64,000 nt of DNA. Source: Gymnopus androsaceus JB14. Taxonomy: Eukaryota > Basidiomycota > Agaricomycetes > Agaricales > Omphalotaceae. This document shows, in pieces, positions 32,210 through 42,784 of this stretch. The notes under the pieces were generated by a model. The model saw nothing but the letters and a program-made list of their open reading frames with translations. It ran no database searches and had not been told where the DNA came from. The stretch covers positions 7,955 through 71,954 of the forward strand of contig ML769472.1 of the NCBI GenBank assembly GCA_009733575.1. The letters are read 5' to 3'. Position 1 is the stretch's first letter; every line of letters begins with the position of its first letter. The position numbers were made by a program, and so were the translations under genes.

Positions 32210-35200
32210 TTAATCATCTTCTACAGCGTACATGACACGTTCAACTTCCTGCGCAATGCTCCTCTCATCTACCGCATGAAGTAAATCTGGCTCAATCTCC
32301 CCATCATGCTCCCCAATGCTACCCATTTCTATGTCCTCCGTGGTGTCCATTTCCACCCAGTCTTGCACCGTGACCAATGTCCCACGACGAAAATGTACCA
32401 TGTTCTCCCTTCGGAACCCCTTCAATTTGGTGATGGCCCAGAATCTCTGCCGATGAATACAGTTGAACCGCGAATGCATATTCCCTTGCAGCTGGATTTG
32501 CAGAGCCAAGGCTGGGTCCGAGCTGCCTACCCTCTCCGCAGCCAAGCAAATCGTATCTTCCTTGTCTTCCATATAAGTGACCATCCTCCGAATCTCCGTA
32601 TGAAGCCTGGTCAACTCGCTCTCTGCTGAGAGCAACTTGAAGAATTGCTGCATCAGCAAACAATTCTTCTGCGTTGCCCATCTCTTCTCTCGTACATCAG
32701 TGTGTGCATCCCGCAGGATATCAAACTCGGAAAGAAACAAGAACTCCAGTATTTTGTCCCAAGACAGCTCTTCACGAGGAGGTGAGAGAGCGCGTGCAGT
32801 GGAGTTGTAAGCCTCAATGGCTGCCTGAATGGACTTCAATCGAGACTTGAGAGCATTCGCCAGGTGTTTACGCATTTTATAACCTGAAGAGAAGGTTAAG
32901 GGGTTAGTTCATCCTCCTGTCTAAGGTGCCATACGCCACTCACCAGTTCCTGCAACGTTAAGCCAAGTCATCTCAAAGATGCGTGCTACCAGCAATCCCT
33001 CTAGCTTATCCAAAGCTTTCCTATATTTGCATTCCTTCACAAGCGTCTTTGCAGACACCCATTCCTCCAAACCTTCTTTCCAGCGTGAGGTCACACCTAG
33101 TCTGCCTTCTAGCGCTTGAACATCGGCAATGAGCTTACGCTCATTTTCCTGCTCATTGCAATGCTTGGTTTCCGTATTACGTGTAGTGACCGTGTCGTTT
33201 CCAGATACCTTGTAAACCTTCCAGAGATCCCGAACGTTTTGGAGGTGACCCTGGCAAGCAGTCAGCGACTCTAGCTTGAGAAAATATTCCATCTCCAGCG
33301 TTTCCAAGGGAGGAGTTCTTGTCAAGCTTGTAGGTAGTTTCCCTCTTCTTCAAGCCACTCGAAGAAGTTCTCCACCTGTATGCCAGCCTGGATCATACTT
33401 CAAGACAGAGCATTTCGGGTGCCCATGATCTCCAGTGCCTGACGGTAGTTGTTGTATATGAAATGGCTGACATTGGCATAGGTTTCCAAATGATCATGGG
33501 CGTAAGCAACTTCCGCGATGGCCTGGCAGCGATGAAAAATGGACATATGTCGAGTGATACCTGCCAGTGCATTCATCATGCTGAAATAGTGCTCGCACCC
33601 CTCTCCATCTTCAAGGCCCGTCCCGGCAATATAGAGCATTAAAAAAGGAGTTGGCAAAGGCGCTTGTGGGCATATCCATGCATCAACCCAACCATTGGCA
33701 ATAAGTTCGCCCAGAGAGCCAGCTCCTGCAGAGGACTACGGCTCACTGACTTTCCTAGCTTGCATCCACAGTCGTACGCACATCCCAATTTCCCGGTTGG
33801 CTTCCCTTCCCCATTCCGAAGCCGCTGATCCTTTTCCGCGGACATGTATCGATGAAGGCACGCCAGAGGGTATTTGTTCCTGTTCAACCATGTCAGTGAA
33901 ATAAACAACTAAAGAAAGAGAATAAAACTTACTGTTCTCCGCTTCGTATCATATCACATGCCAGAAGTAGAAACATATGCCGGCAAAGCAAGACAAACCA
34001 CCCCCACTCGTAGAACCTTCCGACTGACCGAGCGGTATTCTTCTCTTTCATGTTGTTCCATCGCTCCTCGCAACGACCCTCTTCCCAAAGCAACTCCAGT
34101 GCGGTCTTTGGCTCGGACGCAGCCTCGGGACGCACATCCTGCCAAGCTTCTTTCGCCCACAGATCGACTTCCTCTCGAGGCAAGAAATAGTCCCCCCCAC
34201 CCACCCGAGGATCTCTCCGCTCCTTCAGTGGACCTAGTCGTGGGGCACCTTCCTCCTCGCCCTCTCGTAAAGGCTCTAGTGCAGCATCTCCCCGTCGTTC
34301 GACTCGACGCAGGGAGTCGTTCCCGTCAATCTCCACGATCATCCGAACTTCCAAGGGCAGGTCCTGTTTGAGTCGGTACTGACATGGCGGACAAGAGTTC
34401 AACATCCGCCAGTCTTTATCATCACGACCCAGAACCGCATTAACCCGTTGGCGGACGCTTTGAATAAGGGAGCAGTAGACGTCGAAAGCAGCAGAGAGAG
34501 TAGTGGACATATGAGGCTTGAAGGGCTCCCTGGCAAGATCACACAGCGTTTTCGCGAATGGCTGAATTCCAATTTTAGGGCAGCGACAGAAAAGAGTATG
34601 ATAGAGCTGCATGGTACGGATTGTGACGGCGTACGTATGAGCAAGAGGTGCGGTGGGGAGAAGGCCGGCATGCAGAAGGGACTGAGACTGCCAAACGTCG
34701 CCCTCATAGCAAGGAATACGTTTATACTCACTGCCTAATATTTAAACCTTAGCTAGGCCAAAAGACAATTGTTGGAAAATTCTTACCGAATAAATCGATA
34801 ACTGTAATCCCCATCTCATCCTGCAGTGTCTTATCCTCAGCTGGCGCGCTACTATCGTTATTCCGGTATGACCATGCCATATACGAATCAACCATAGCGT
34901 TTCGCTGAGGCTCCCAGTGCTTCCACTGCCGCTCTGTCCGGTCCCTGCGCGTCCGATAATCCTCGCGACGATTTTCATGGCCAGCGACCCTCTTCATCTG
35001 CGATATAAGCATCTCAGCCTCATTCTCAATCTCATTTTCCTCCTCCCAATCTGAGTCGCCGTCGTCTTCTGCCAAAGGTCTCGAATCCGCATAGTCACAG
35101 CCCATGGGCATATCGAAATTATGAGAATCTGCGCCATAAGTCTGTTGGATAATAATGTCCGGGGTGGCTTCTACCTGTGCTTGAAGCAGGGCCAGCTCCC

Positions 35201-35387
35201 CTTTTTGATTCAGGTTGTGTAAATCGGCGCTTCGAATAATCTGGGTTGAATTGCCACCAAATCGTCTCTGAGAGCTTGCCAACCCTTGGCATCCATGAGC
35301 GGGGCCTCGGATACGAGAGGAACGAGCACGAGTAGCACCAGAGCCTCGTGCTTTAGCTATGCGGTTGAAACGAGCTGTATTCGACAT
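32210..35387 (-). pseudogene. KDZ-family transposase, nearly complete but with three breaks
   Basis: Would catalyse cut-and-paste movement of this element. Exons by eye: 35387-34787, 34734-33933, 33879-32944, 32883-32210. Family marks in order: an N-terminal WxxMLxxLVDxYMAW-like stretch (RNAMVDSYMAW), a CPPCQ motif and IDGNDSLRRVERRG (first catalytic aspartate block), KYPLACLHRYM, CAYDCGCKLG, MHGYAHKRLCQ, then GTGLEDGEGCEHYFS (catalytic glutamate block), and a C-terminal coiled, acidic region. Breaks: a six-A run (33641-33646 on +) leaves the frame one base short just before LMLYIAGTG; a TGA at 33400-33402 follows NALS; another one-base shift lies near 33321-33330. All splice sites are intact, so decay is recent, or one or more lesions are assembly errors in homopolymers. 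Confidence 0.85.
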
Positions 35388-35484
35388 AAAGAGCAGAGAG
35401 AAAACAAGTGATGAGCCATAGCCGCATGCCGCCAACTGGCATGTGATCACTCTATGTCCTTGGCTCTCTTCAAATCGTACCACC
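35388..35484. promoter_or_regulatory. Shared divergent promoter of KDZ transposase and TET-like gene
   Basis: Only 97 bp separate the two start codons, which point away from each other. Any promoter elements must be shared or overlap. I see no clear TATA box in either direction. Confidence 0.45.
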
Positions 35485-36497
35485 ATGGGCAAGCGCAAGA
35501 AGCCTGAAGAAATAGGTACTTTATCCAACGGTAAGCCGCTCCTCCTTTTAAGCCTTTCCTTGTACTATACATATTCATTTGCTCAACGCCACCCCGGCTT
35601 TGGGAGAGGCGGCGAGCGTCTATTTTTCCGTACACTTCAATTCTACGTAAAGGCAAAGACTCCAAGCTAAACCGTCCATAGAGCTCGGAACACGCGTATT
35701 ACGGAGCGAGAAGGAGCTCAGCCCATATCAGCTCGGGCCTGGCCTCGTCATTCAAAACATCGACGCGCTCCGTCTATTTCCCAACGGCTACTCTGACCAG
35801 CAAGCACCTTGGCCACTTAAGAAGGAGACCTCGGTGATGCATACCAAGCTGCCTCCCGGACCCCCTCCCGCCATTATCTCTAGCCCTGATGCGCTCCGTT
35901 TATCAGAATTTCAGCTCGTTCAGAGCGGAAGGCTTGCAACGCCTGCTATCAAACGCATTGCGAGTTACATTGACAGTAAGCTAACTTTCCTCCATGATGC
36001 GGCTACTCTAACTCCATCTCTGTCTTTAGAAGGGCTCTTATCTCTGTTCCCGGAACTCCATTGTCTGTATGCCAATATTGACCGGCAAATTGTGGACGTC
36101 GATAAACCGAAGATTCCGCGCTGCTTCGAAAGTTGCTGGTATCCGGCCTGCCGCTTTAACCTTCACAATTGCAGCACCACCTTCCACAGCGTTTACTGGA
36201 GCTACATTGGCGGCATGTGCGCTGCATTGAACGGCGTTAGCTTCGATTTCAAATGCAGTGCGCATTTTATTGCCCGGTCGCTTCGCCTTGTAATCGAGCT
36301 TCCTCCTAACTCCTACCCTCCGCTACTGTTCCTCACTCCAACTCACCTCTGGCCAAAGATGAATGGCGCCATTATTTCTTACTGCCGGACTCATTAGGTG
36401 GCATCACAATTATCGGAGCGACAAGGAGTTTGAGGCGCTAGTAGGCAGAAAGAACTTGGCAGAGGAGGTGTTGGGATTGCTTCAATACGAGTTATAG
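35485..36497 (+). pseudogene. TET/JBP-like 2-oxoglutarate/Fe(II) dioxygenase homologue, frame-broken
   Basis: Enzymes of this family oxidise 5-methylcytosine or thymine in DNA. Exons: 35485-35530, 35682-35975, 36030 onward, good splice sites. N-terminal part MGKRKKPEEIGTLSN...LGPGLVIQNIDALRLFP; later NLHNCSTTFHSVYWSYIGGM, SAHFIARSLRLVIELPPNSY, then after a frame change VPHSNSPLAKDEWRHYF and, in a third frame, TAGLIRWHHNYRSDKEFEAL ending at a TAG at 36497. This order (H-x-D after STTF, LxLVIExPPxS, distal HSN, and the terminal TAG-x-x-RW) is that of basidiomycete TET/JBP paralogues. The H-x-D position reads H-S-V (codons 36185-36193), which would lose an iron ligand, and there are frame changes at about 36310-36325 and 36375. 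The product is therefore presumed inactive. Its place next to the KDZ transposase strongly supports the identification. Confidence 0.65.
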
Positions 36498-36933
36498 TCC
36501 ATGTTATCGTCCCCCAAAGTTGCTTACATAGTTCACAATGCATTTAATATTGTTACTTACCCGTTTACTTGACATTGAGTATGTATTTGCGGTGGCTTCG
36601 CTGCATTTCAAGACTAGGTACATAATTACTCGAACTCATAAAATAAGCCTGGGGGTCTTTGAATTCGTGATTTTAGGCCCTGTAGTATTAGGTTGGCTCC
36701 AGGATTTTTATAGTACATACTTTGAGCTTGTATGAACAATACTGCCCGCCAATATTAGACCCAGTACGGCCTCTGGAGCGAACTGGAATTTATTCTAGAT
36801 TATACGCCGAAATGTTAAAGCATCACAGGATTGCCTTTGCTTTTTCCCATGCTACTAGTCGCACACTTTTGAGCCAACGCCCACCATCTCCAACACGATT
36901 ATCTCGATTTCAGCCCCAGACAATACTAGAACC

Positions 36934-37563
36934 ATGCCTCGCATCCGTACGGAATCTGCCATTAAAAAATCGTTGATTACGCCTGAGCAAAAGGCTGAAA
37001 ATCGTAAGAATAACCGAGCCAAAGCCAATCGCCAATATCGTCTTCGGTACGTCCAACCAGCCTTTATCTCATTGCTTTGATCTCTCTAATACGTTCTTTA
37101 CTTCTTTATTCTCTTTGATCAATGCAGCAAAGGACGAGTGCTCAAGGAAAAAGAACGTCGCCGCATGATGGAGTTGGCACTTTCGCGGTCTATTCATTAA
37201 CACTGGCTCATGATGTATTTACAGGAAGAGAGCCTCCATGGACTATGTTGACTACGAGCTTGCGAAGCACAATCGAAAACAGTCAGATAAGAGATACTAT
37301 CTCAAGTACGTTCATTTGCATCTTGTGCTCTTTTCAAGTTCTAACCTAATTTACTCTAAGGAACCGTGACAAAATTCTCGACAATGCTCGTTGGGCCCGT
37401 ATTAAGTACATCATTATCATCTCCTGTTCGCGCAACGAAACTGATAAAATACAGCGAATGGACCGAAAATTGTAATGGCAATGCTTCGCGCATTTACAAG
37501 TGTCGCAACGGGACTAAGAGGATCGGCAAGGAAAGTGCTGGGGCTAGGATCGATGAAGATTAG
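36934..37563 (+). CDS. Small lysine/arginine-rich protein with YY-x-K/R-N motifs (135 aa), KDZ cargo
   Basis: Five exons join without any break: 36934-37046, 37128-37187, 37225-37305, 37361-37405, 37455-37563, all with GT...AG introns of 37-81 nt. The product is very basic: MPRIRTESAIKKSLITPEQK, then NRKNNRAKANRQYRLR, LKEKERRRMMELALSRKRAS and KRYYLKNRDKILDNARWARI. This recurring (R/K)YY-(L/R)-(K/R)-N-x-(D/E)-x-I-L pattern is common in small predicted proteins in agaricomycete transposon-rich regions. It suggests a nucleic-acid-binding helix, perhaps for transposon DNA. The function is unknown. The intact structure contrasts with the broken neighbours. Confidence 0.6.
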
Positions 37564-37715
37564 TTTACAATACCGTATGCTTCCAATGTGGTCAAACTCG
37601 TTTATTACTTATGGTACACACGTTTGTACGAGGCTTTTTAAGTTCAGGAAATTGAGATGATATTCGCAACAATCGTAACTACATAGATATTAGATACAGT
37701 GAAATCACAGGCATT

Positions 37716-38922
37716 TCAAATTTCGAAGAACGCGTCAAGATTGAAAGGTCGATCCCAGCGAAGGCGGGTAACTTGGCCAAGGGAGTTCCAGTAATCGAAG
37801 ATTGCTTTGGCTTCGGCTACAGTTCCATTGGTGCAGGTAACCTCGCCGCCTCGCCAATTAAGCCCATAAGCGAGTGCATTTTTTCTAGACCACATATTGA
37901 ATTAGTTTCGATGTGAAAATAGGTGGTTGGCATGCGCACCTGGAAGTATAAACGCCTGGCTGAAACCCTTTGGTCACAACATACACTGTGTTTTGAGACT
38001 CCTGAACCCTAAGCAACGCTAGAACCCCTGTATGCACGCACTCCTGGTAGGTGCTCTGGGCCGCCTGGACAGTTGGGAATGACTTTATGAGGCGCGCACG
38101 GAAGGACGCAGGCGCAATGCTCTCGGCGCCCAGTTCGTGGTCTGAATTGGAGTAGTGGCGGAAGAAGCCGGACGTGCTGTCTTGCCCAAAGTATACAACA
38201 AACGCAGGCCCAGAGTTTTCCGGAACGTCGGTGCGAGGGAGCTGGGGGCGAGGGATGAATGTTGGCATGGTAAAGCGGCCTCCGGGAATAATTTCAGGCA
38301 GCCTTTCAGGCATTGTGAGTGAATAGTGAGCAGACGGCTTGGATGGATGAGGCGCAAGCGGGAGAGAGCCAAGTTTGACTGAGATCTCCTGGTTTTCGTC
38401 CGGAGAAAATCGGCGATAAGCATCGCGAGTGAAATCTATTGAATTTTAAGCCAGGGAAGGTGGGCAGGGAAAAGTGAAAACGAGGATCGACTAACCAAAG
38501 GTATTTGTCGTGGCGCACAATATTTGTTGGAACATAGATCGTGCTTCATCGATGGCTGTAAACCATGTTAGCTAGGGCATTTCTAAACGGAAGAGGAGCT
38601 CACTAAATTTTGGTTCATTGCTACTCAACTGTTTCTTGAAATTGTGCATCGATTCGAGAATCAAGGTTTTGGCCTTACGAAAAAATTCGTCCTTCACTGT
38701 TGTTTTTGGTAAGTGCCGGTGAGAGAGTTAGAAAAGAAAGATACCTGTAGTCAAATCTTCGCCTCTGTCTATGCGCTGTAAAGCATCGGTTCGGGCATGG
38801 CTGATAGCAGTAGGAAGAGCCGTTTGGCGCTCGGAGTCGTTAACGGGGATATTTCCTGGAAAATGATTTGTCATATAATAGATTAACATATGACAGATTG
38901 ATTTCAACTTACTCTTCTTCAT
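37716..38922 (-). CDS. 312-aa protein with possible RNase H1-N/viroplasmin-like segments, KDZ cargo
   Basis: Six exons join in frame: 38922-38913, 38855-38745, 38696-38604, 38555-38496, 38435-37940, 37884-37716. N-terminal half is helical (VKDEFFRKAKTLILESMHNF). The C-terminal half has two segments with the pattern of the RNase H1 N-terminal/viroplasmin fold: AFVVYFGQDSTSGFFRHYSN...ARLIKSFPTVQAAQSTY, and TVYVVTKGFQPGVYTSRKNA...VTCTNGTVAEAKAIFDYW. Such folds bind RNA-DNA hybrids or double-stranded RNA. A role in handling transposon nucleic acid is inference only. The first exon is just 10 nt, so the start is the least certain part; the stop is at 37716-37718. Confidence 0.55.
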
Positions 38923-39127
38923 TGCTGTCGTCGTCGCCGCTATGGCTCTGGTAGATGTGGTGGACGATGTGGTGGGCGATGCGGATGAAGGTCGAAGGTA
39001 AGTTTGCACTTCTCGTATTACGAGATTTTGACTGACGGCGGATCCCAGCTCACGTTGCTTTGCAACGCCGCAAGAATTCGCTAACTTGTGTTCTTCGTTT
39101 ATTCGTTTCTTCCGACCTTTTTGCAAG

Positions 39128-41413
39128 ATGCCCGCCCTCACTTGGACAGATCCTGTGGTCACCGAGCCCGTCGACGCGTCGCAAGTGGCCAGAGCGCCCG
39201 CCGAGATCTCCAAAAGCACTCAAGATGTACTTGGTATGATTTTCTTATTAAGGTTTATCCTTTAAACGTTAAACTAAAACTTTTTTTTCCTTAGATAGTA
39301 CTCGTCAAAATCTACGCGTTATCACTGTCCAGCGGCCATCGACCAGTCAGGTCATCAGTTACTTGGACTCACTCGATGTTGGCTTCGATCCTGAAGCTGA
39401 TTCCAGCTCTCCGAGGGTTTCTACGCAAGACATACTTCGCCATGCCAATGTCAATGCTACTCAAAACCTCTCTGGGGGCAGCATTGAAACGAGGCCTCCT
39501 TTCGCCAAACACAGTGGTGCAAATACTCCTTCCAGCTCGTCTTTGCCTTCAACTGCCTCTGCTCCTGCAGTCGATACTTCTGTGCCGTTGCCTTCGACAT
39601 GCGCTGCTGCACCGGGCTCTGCTGGTTCTTCCGCTTCCGTGGCTGTGGTTTCCTCCCCCGAGGACGACATTGGCGTTGGCGCGTCTTCCGGGGCAGGCTC
39701 TTCCGGAGTTGTGACTGTGGCTGGGGAGGCGGTCATTGCTGCTGGGCCGTCTACTTCCGCCGCTGCGGAGTCTGCCACGGGCCTGGGTGCTCCTCGTAAG
39801 AAGAGATCAGCGAATGGGAGCCGAGGAGCGGAAGTTGTTGAAGCAGTCGGGGGTAGATAAGCAGGATAAGCTCATGGACGCCATCAACGACGCTACGACT
39901 GCATACGAAGCTAAGCTGGAGGAGATTGCGAATGCAAACGGCTATAAAGTCGACCGCATTAAACAGCTTGCTTTGTATTCTCCACCCATCAAAAGCAGGC
40001 GTAAGGTCTCGGACTGGAACATCATGGTTTACTTCAAGGGTAAAGAGTTGAATGACGGTCAGTTGTCGTTTGGCTTCCCTTGTGCAAATTTTGACTGATT
40101 GATTCTTTTCAGATAAAGGGCCAGGCGATCGCAAAACACTCGACGAAATTCGCGAGGAGCTGCGTAAGGATAAGGACCTCATGGCAGCCATGAGCGATAG
40201 CGAGGAAATGAAGATTTATCGTGAGGAGTATTACGAGGCAAAGGAAGCAGAGTCTAAGGGAAAGGTGCAGAGGGTGTCTGGCAAGTCTATGGCACAGGTC
40301 GCGTCGAAGACTCTGGATTTGCTGCAGGCTCAGGTACGTGCTTTCTATCCTTGCCTTTTTCATCACGCTAATTTGCGTTATATATTGCAGTGCGACTATG
40401 CTTTTCTCACTGTCGGCACTAATTCGTTTGGCGTCACCACACGCGGAAGCTTCGAGAAAGACACGGCAAAGGGCTTTTTTGGCGCGGGTCCAGCGGACGA
40501 TTTTCTTCGTGAAAAGTTTGGGATCAGCTTGGCAAAGCTAGGGGAATGCTTTGATGCGTATGTTTGCACAAAGGAAGCTCGTAAGTGGTTTTTGTCTCCG
40601 CAGTTCGTGCAGATGCTCAGTATAGCTGTGTAGTGGGCAAAAAGAAGCTATCCAAGGCTGACATGGCGAAGGCTACGGTAAAGTTGATCAATCGCGGTTT
40701 AGGTATATTCGTTCTTACTCATTGTTTGTCTGAAACTGATCGTGTCTTTATAGAGGAGATTACAGGTGTGAAGGACTTGGTTATGGCCTACAGCAAGTAT
40801 GAGGAAAGCATTGTCGCTGTCTACAAGGTTGTTATCGATGGATGGCCCGAGGATATTCCGCGGGTGTCACCTCAATCGCTTACGAAGGTCGAGGACGTGA
40901 AGGAGCTTTACGATGCGTGGTCGGAGGGGCAGGCCTGTTGGCGAAAGCTCACATCAAAGCAAGTGCGAGAGCTCAAGGCCCAACGGGAGCCAGTAGCAGG
41001 GAGAGTGAAGCAAGCCAAGAAGAAGCAAATGAACACGCGTAAGCAAAAACGCGCTCACGTGGAAGATGACGACGAGGACGATGGAGATGCACAGATGTCG
41101 GAGGATGAGGAGAGAGCTCGGGGGGGTAAGAGGAAGGCTTCTGGTGACACGGCGAAAAGCCCAGAAGCGCCTCCGCTTGGGGGATGACAAAGATGGGGGG
41201 AAGAGCGGTAAGGCAAAAGCAAAGTCTGGCACCAAGGGCAAAGGGAAGGTCGTTTCTAAGGAGAAGGCTAAAGGGAAGGGAAAAGAGGGGGTTTCCACTG
41301 GTAAATCACGTGGCTCCATGGCGCGTAAGGCCAAGGAAAACGTAGTTTCCATTCCAGATGGAATCGTGGATGACAAGGAGGGTGAGTCGGATGAGTATGT
41401 TGAGGATGAGTAG
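39128..41413 (+). CDS. HMG-box-like, lysine-rich protein, KDZ cargo
   Basis: Exons: 39128-39233, 39295-40057, 40113-40333, 40391-40580, 40604-40702, 40754 to 41187 or 41413. The N-terminal part is Ser/Ala/Gly/Val-rich low complexity. A central block (KSRRKVSDWNIMVYFKGKEL...LRKDKDLMAAM...YREEYYEAKEAE) has the spacing of an HMG-box-like DNA-binding region. A globular part follows (CDYAFLTVGTNSFGVTTRGS...DLVMAYSKYEESIVAVYKVV) and then a Lys/Glu-rich tail with GKAKAKSGTKGKGK. One extra base near 39812 shifts the frame between KKRSA and MGAEERK, and a second frame change at the G-run near 41120 decides whether the protein ends at 41187 or 41413. Related proteins occur in agaricomycete mobile elements, probably as DNA-binding partners; this is inference. 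Confidence 0.5.
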
Positions 41414-41599
41414 TTGCTGTTCCATAGGTCACAGTCACTTTCTTGCTGGTGTTGTGCTGTACTATCCTTATGTATCTCATGATGTTGTATCTTGTTCTAA
41501 GTGATAATAATGTATTTCTTGGTAAAATTGAGTCTATAATGAGTCAGCTCTATCACACTAAGCAGATGGTAGGCACGGGGGTGCTAAGGCTTATATGTT

Positions 41600-41759
41600 G
41601 TAAGTGCTGGGGTGCTCTGTAGGTGTTTAATACCTAATATATTATATTCTGGCTAATACCTAGCCATTAGTTGAGAGAAAACCTTAATCCCTCCTATTAG
41701 AGGTAAAATAAAAACGATCCAAGCCTCTAACAGGAGGCATTAGGGGGGACTAGCAGGTG
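41600..41759 (-). repeat. KDZ right terminal inverted repeat
   Basis: Reverse complement of the left end. The TSD TGAGAATC follows at 41760-41767. Confidence 0.8.
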
Positions 41760-42474
41760 TGAGAATCATAAACTCAAACAATGGTGAAATAAAATCATTT
41801 TTATCTTCATGTTCAAATGTTGTTCAAATGTAAACATAGACTATACTTAGTACATATGCATAATCATATAACTATTTGTTACCCAGTATGAGACCTACTA
41901 CTCTATAAATTGCAGCCCCCATATGCACACAAGCCCTGAAACCAAAGAACCTAATGAGACGCACCACGAATACCACAATGAGCCTAGGTGACTGAGAATC
42001 GAGACAAAGTCATTGATCCCACATCTCTTATATACCATTGGTGGGAGAGAATGACAAGTGTTGAACAGCTGTCAAATGACAAAACAAGTCAGTGATCCCA
42101 GAGAACTTCATAGCAGGCCATAGCAGCCATAGTTCTGTTGAGAACTATGGCCTGCTATGACCATTATCCAGGTTTTGCTGATGTATGTGGAGTGCATGGG
42201 ATGGTGATACAAACAAGTGGAGACTACAAGAAAGTGTTCCATGTATAGATCAATACTAAATTTACCTTTGATATTCCAACACAATGTCAATTCAATGTAA
42301 ATCATACAACTAAGCATAAAATCCATTGTGAGCACATGTACAACCTCCAAAGCAGCCCCAGAGAATGCAGTAGACTAAAATTTATGACTATTTACAACTA
42401 CTTACATGACATTTGACAACAGAATAAAGCTTTTTTCCTTAGAATAGTCTTATAAAATGGTGTAAAATTATGTG

Positions 42475-42725
42475 CATCAGCAAAACCTGTATTTTGCATT
42501 TTAATTCCCACAGCACTACTTAAAACTCCCAGCGCTGGCCAGCACTTGCCAGTGCTGTCAGAAATATAAAATCGTATGACATTTCTTTTTATTTCTAAAT
42601 AAGGTAATTTTGCGGCCTCTGGGAGCTTCTGGGAGCCCCCTCCTGCATCGGCTGGGACACTGGAGTGCTGGGAGCTCTGGACAGTTTGCTCAAGCACTGC
42701 CCACATCATACAGGTTTTGCTGATG
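42475..42725. mobile_element. CATCAG-end MITE, CTCCCAG-word subtype
   Basis: Ends CATCAGCAAAACCTGTATT and GGTTTTGCTGATG, TG flanks (42473-42474, 42726-42727). Very similar to 31294-31568, including the TTTTGCGGCCTCTGGGAG block. Confidence 0.7.
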
Positions 42726-42784
42726 TGTTTGACAAAATGTAGTTAGATTTGAGCACAAAATCATGCATTCCGTTGGTAAAATAA

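Larger units (their letters stand above)
31950..41759. mobile_element. KDZ (Kyakuja-Dileera-Zisupton) transposon with TET/JBP-like cargo
   Basis: A 9.8-kb element with matching inverted ends beginning CACCTGCTAGTCCCCCCTAA, near-identical for ~140 bp, flanked by a perfect 8-bp TSD TGAGAATC (31942-31949, 41760-41767). It carries in order: KDZ transposase (-, 32210-35387), TET/JBP-like gene (+, 35485-36497), small basic protein (+, 36934-37563), viroplasmin-like protein (-, 37716-38922) and HMG-box-like lysine-rich protein (+, 39128-41413). Fungal KDZ elements are known to be linked to TET/JBP genes in basidiomycetes; here both are inside one pair of TIRs with an intact TSD. The complete boundaries are seen directly. 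The element as read is probably not autonomous because its transposase has breaks. Confidence 0.85.
31730..42183. mobile_element. CATCAG-end element carrying the KDZ transposon
   Basis: Left end CATCAGCAAAACCTGG at 31730 and right end CCAGGTTTTGCTGATG ending 42183, TA flanks (31728-31729, 42184-42185). Removing the KDZ insertion (31950-41759 plus one TSD) leaves about 630 bp with CCATAGCA/GCTATGG hairpin arms at both ends, the family's usual layout. The KDZ element thus landed in a MITE. Confidence 0.65.

Noticed and set aside
39461..39778. Alanine/proline/glutamate-rich - strand frame
   Set aside because: Reverse reading of the low-complexity N-terminal part of the HMG-like gene.
6123..42725. 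CATCAG-end elements as Helitrons
   Set aside because: They have true inverted repeats at both ends and matching dinucleotide flanks, unlike Helitrons, which lack TSDs and end in CTRR.
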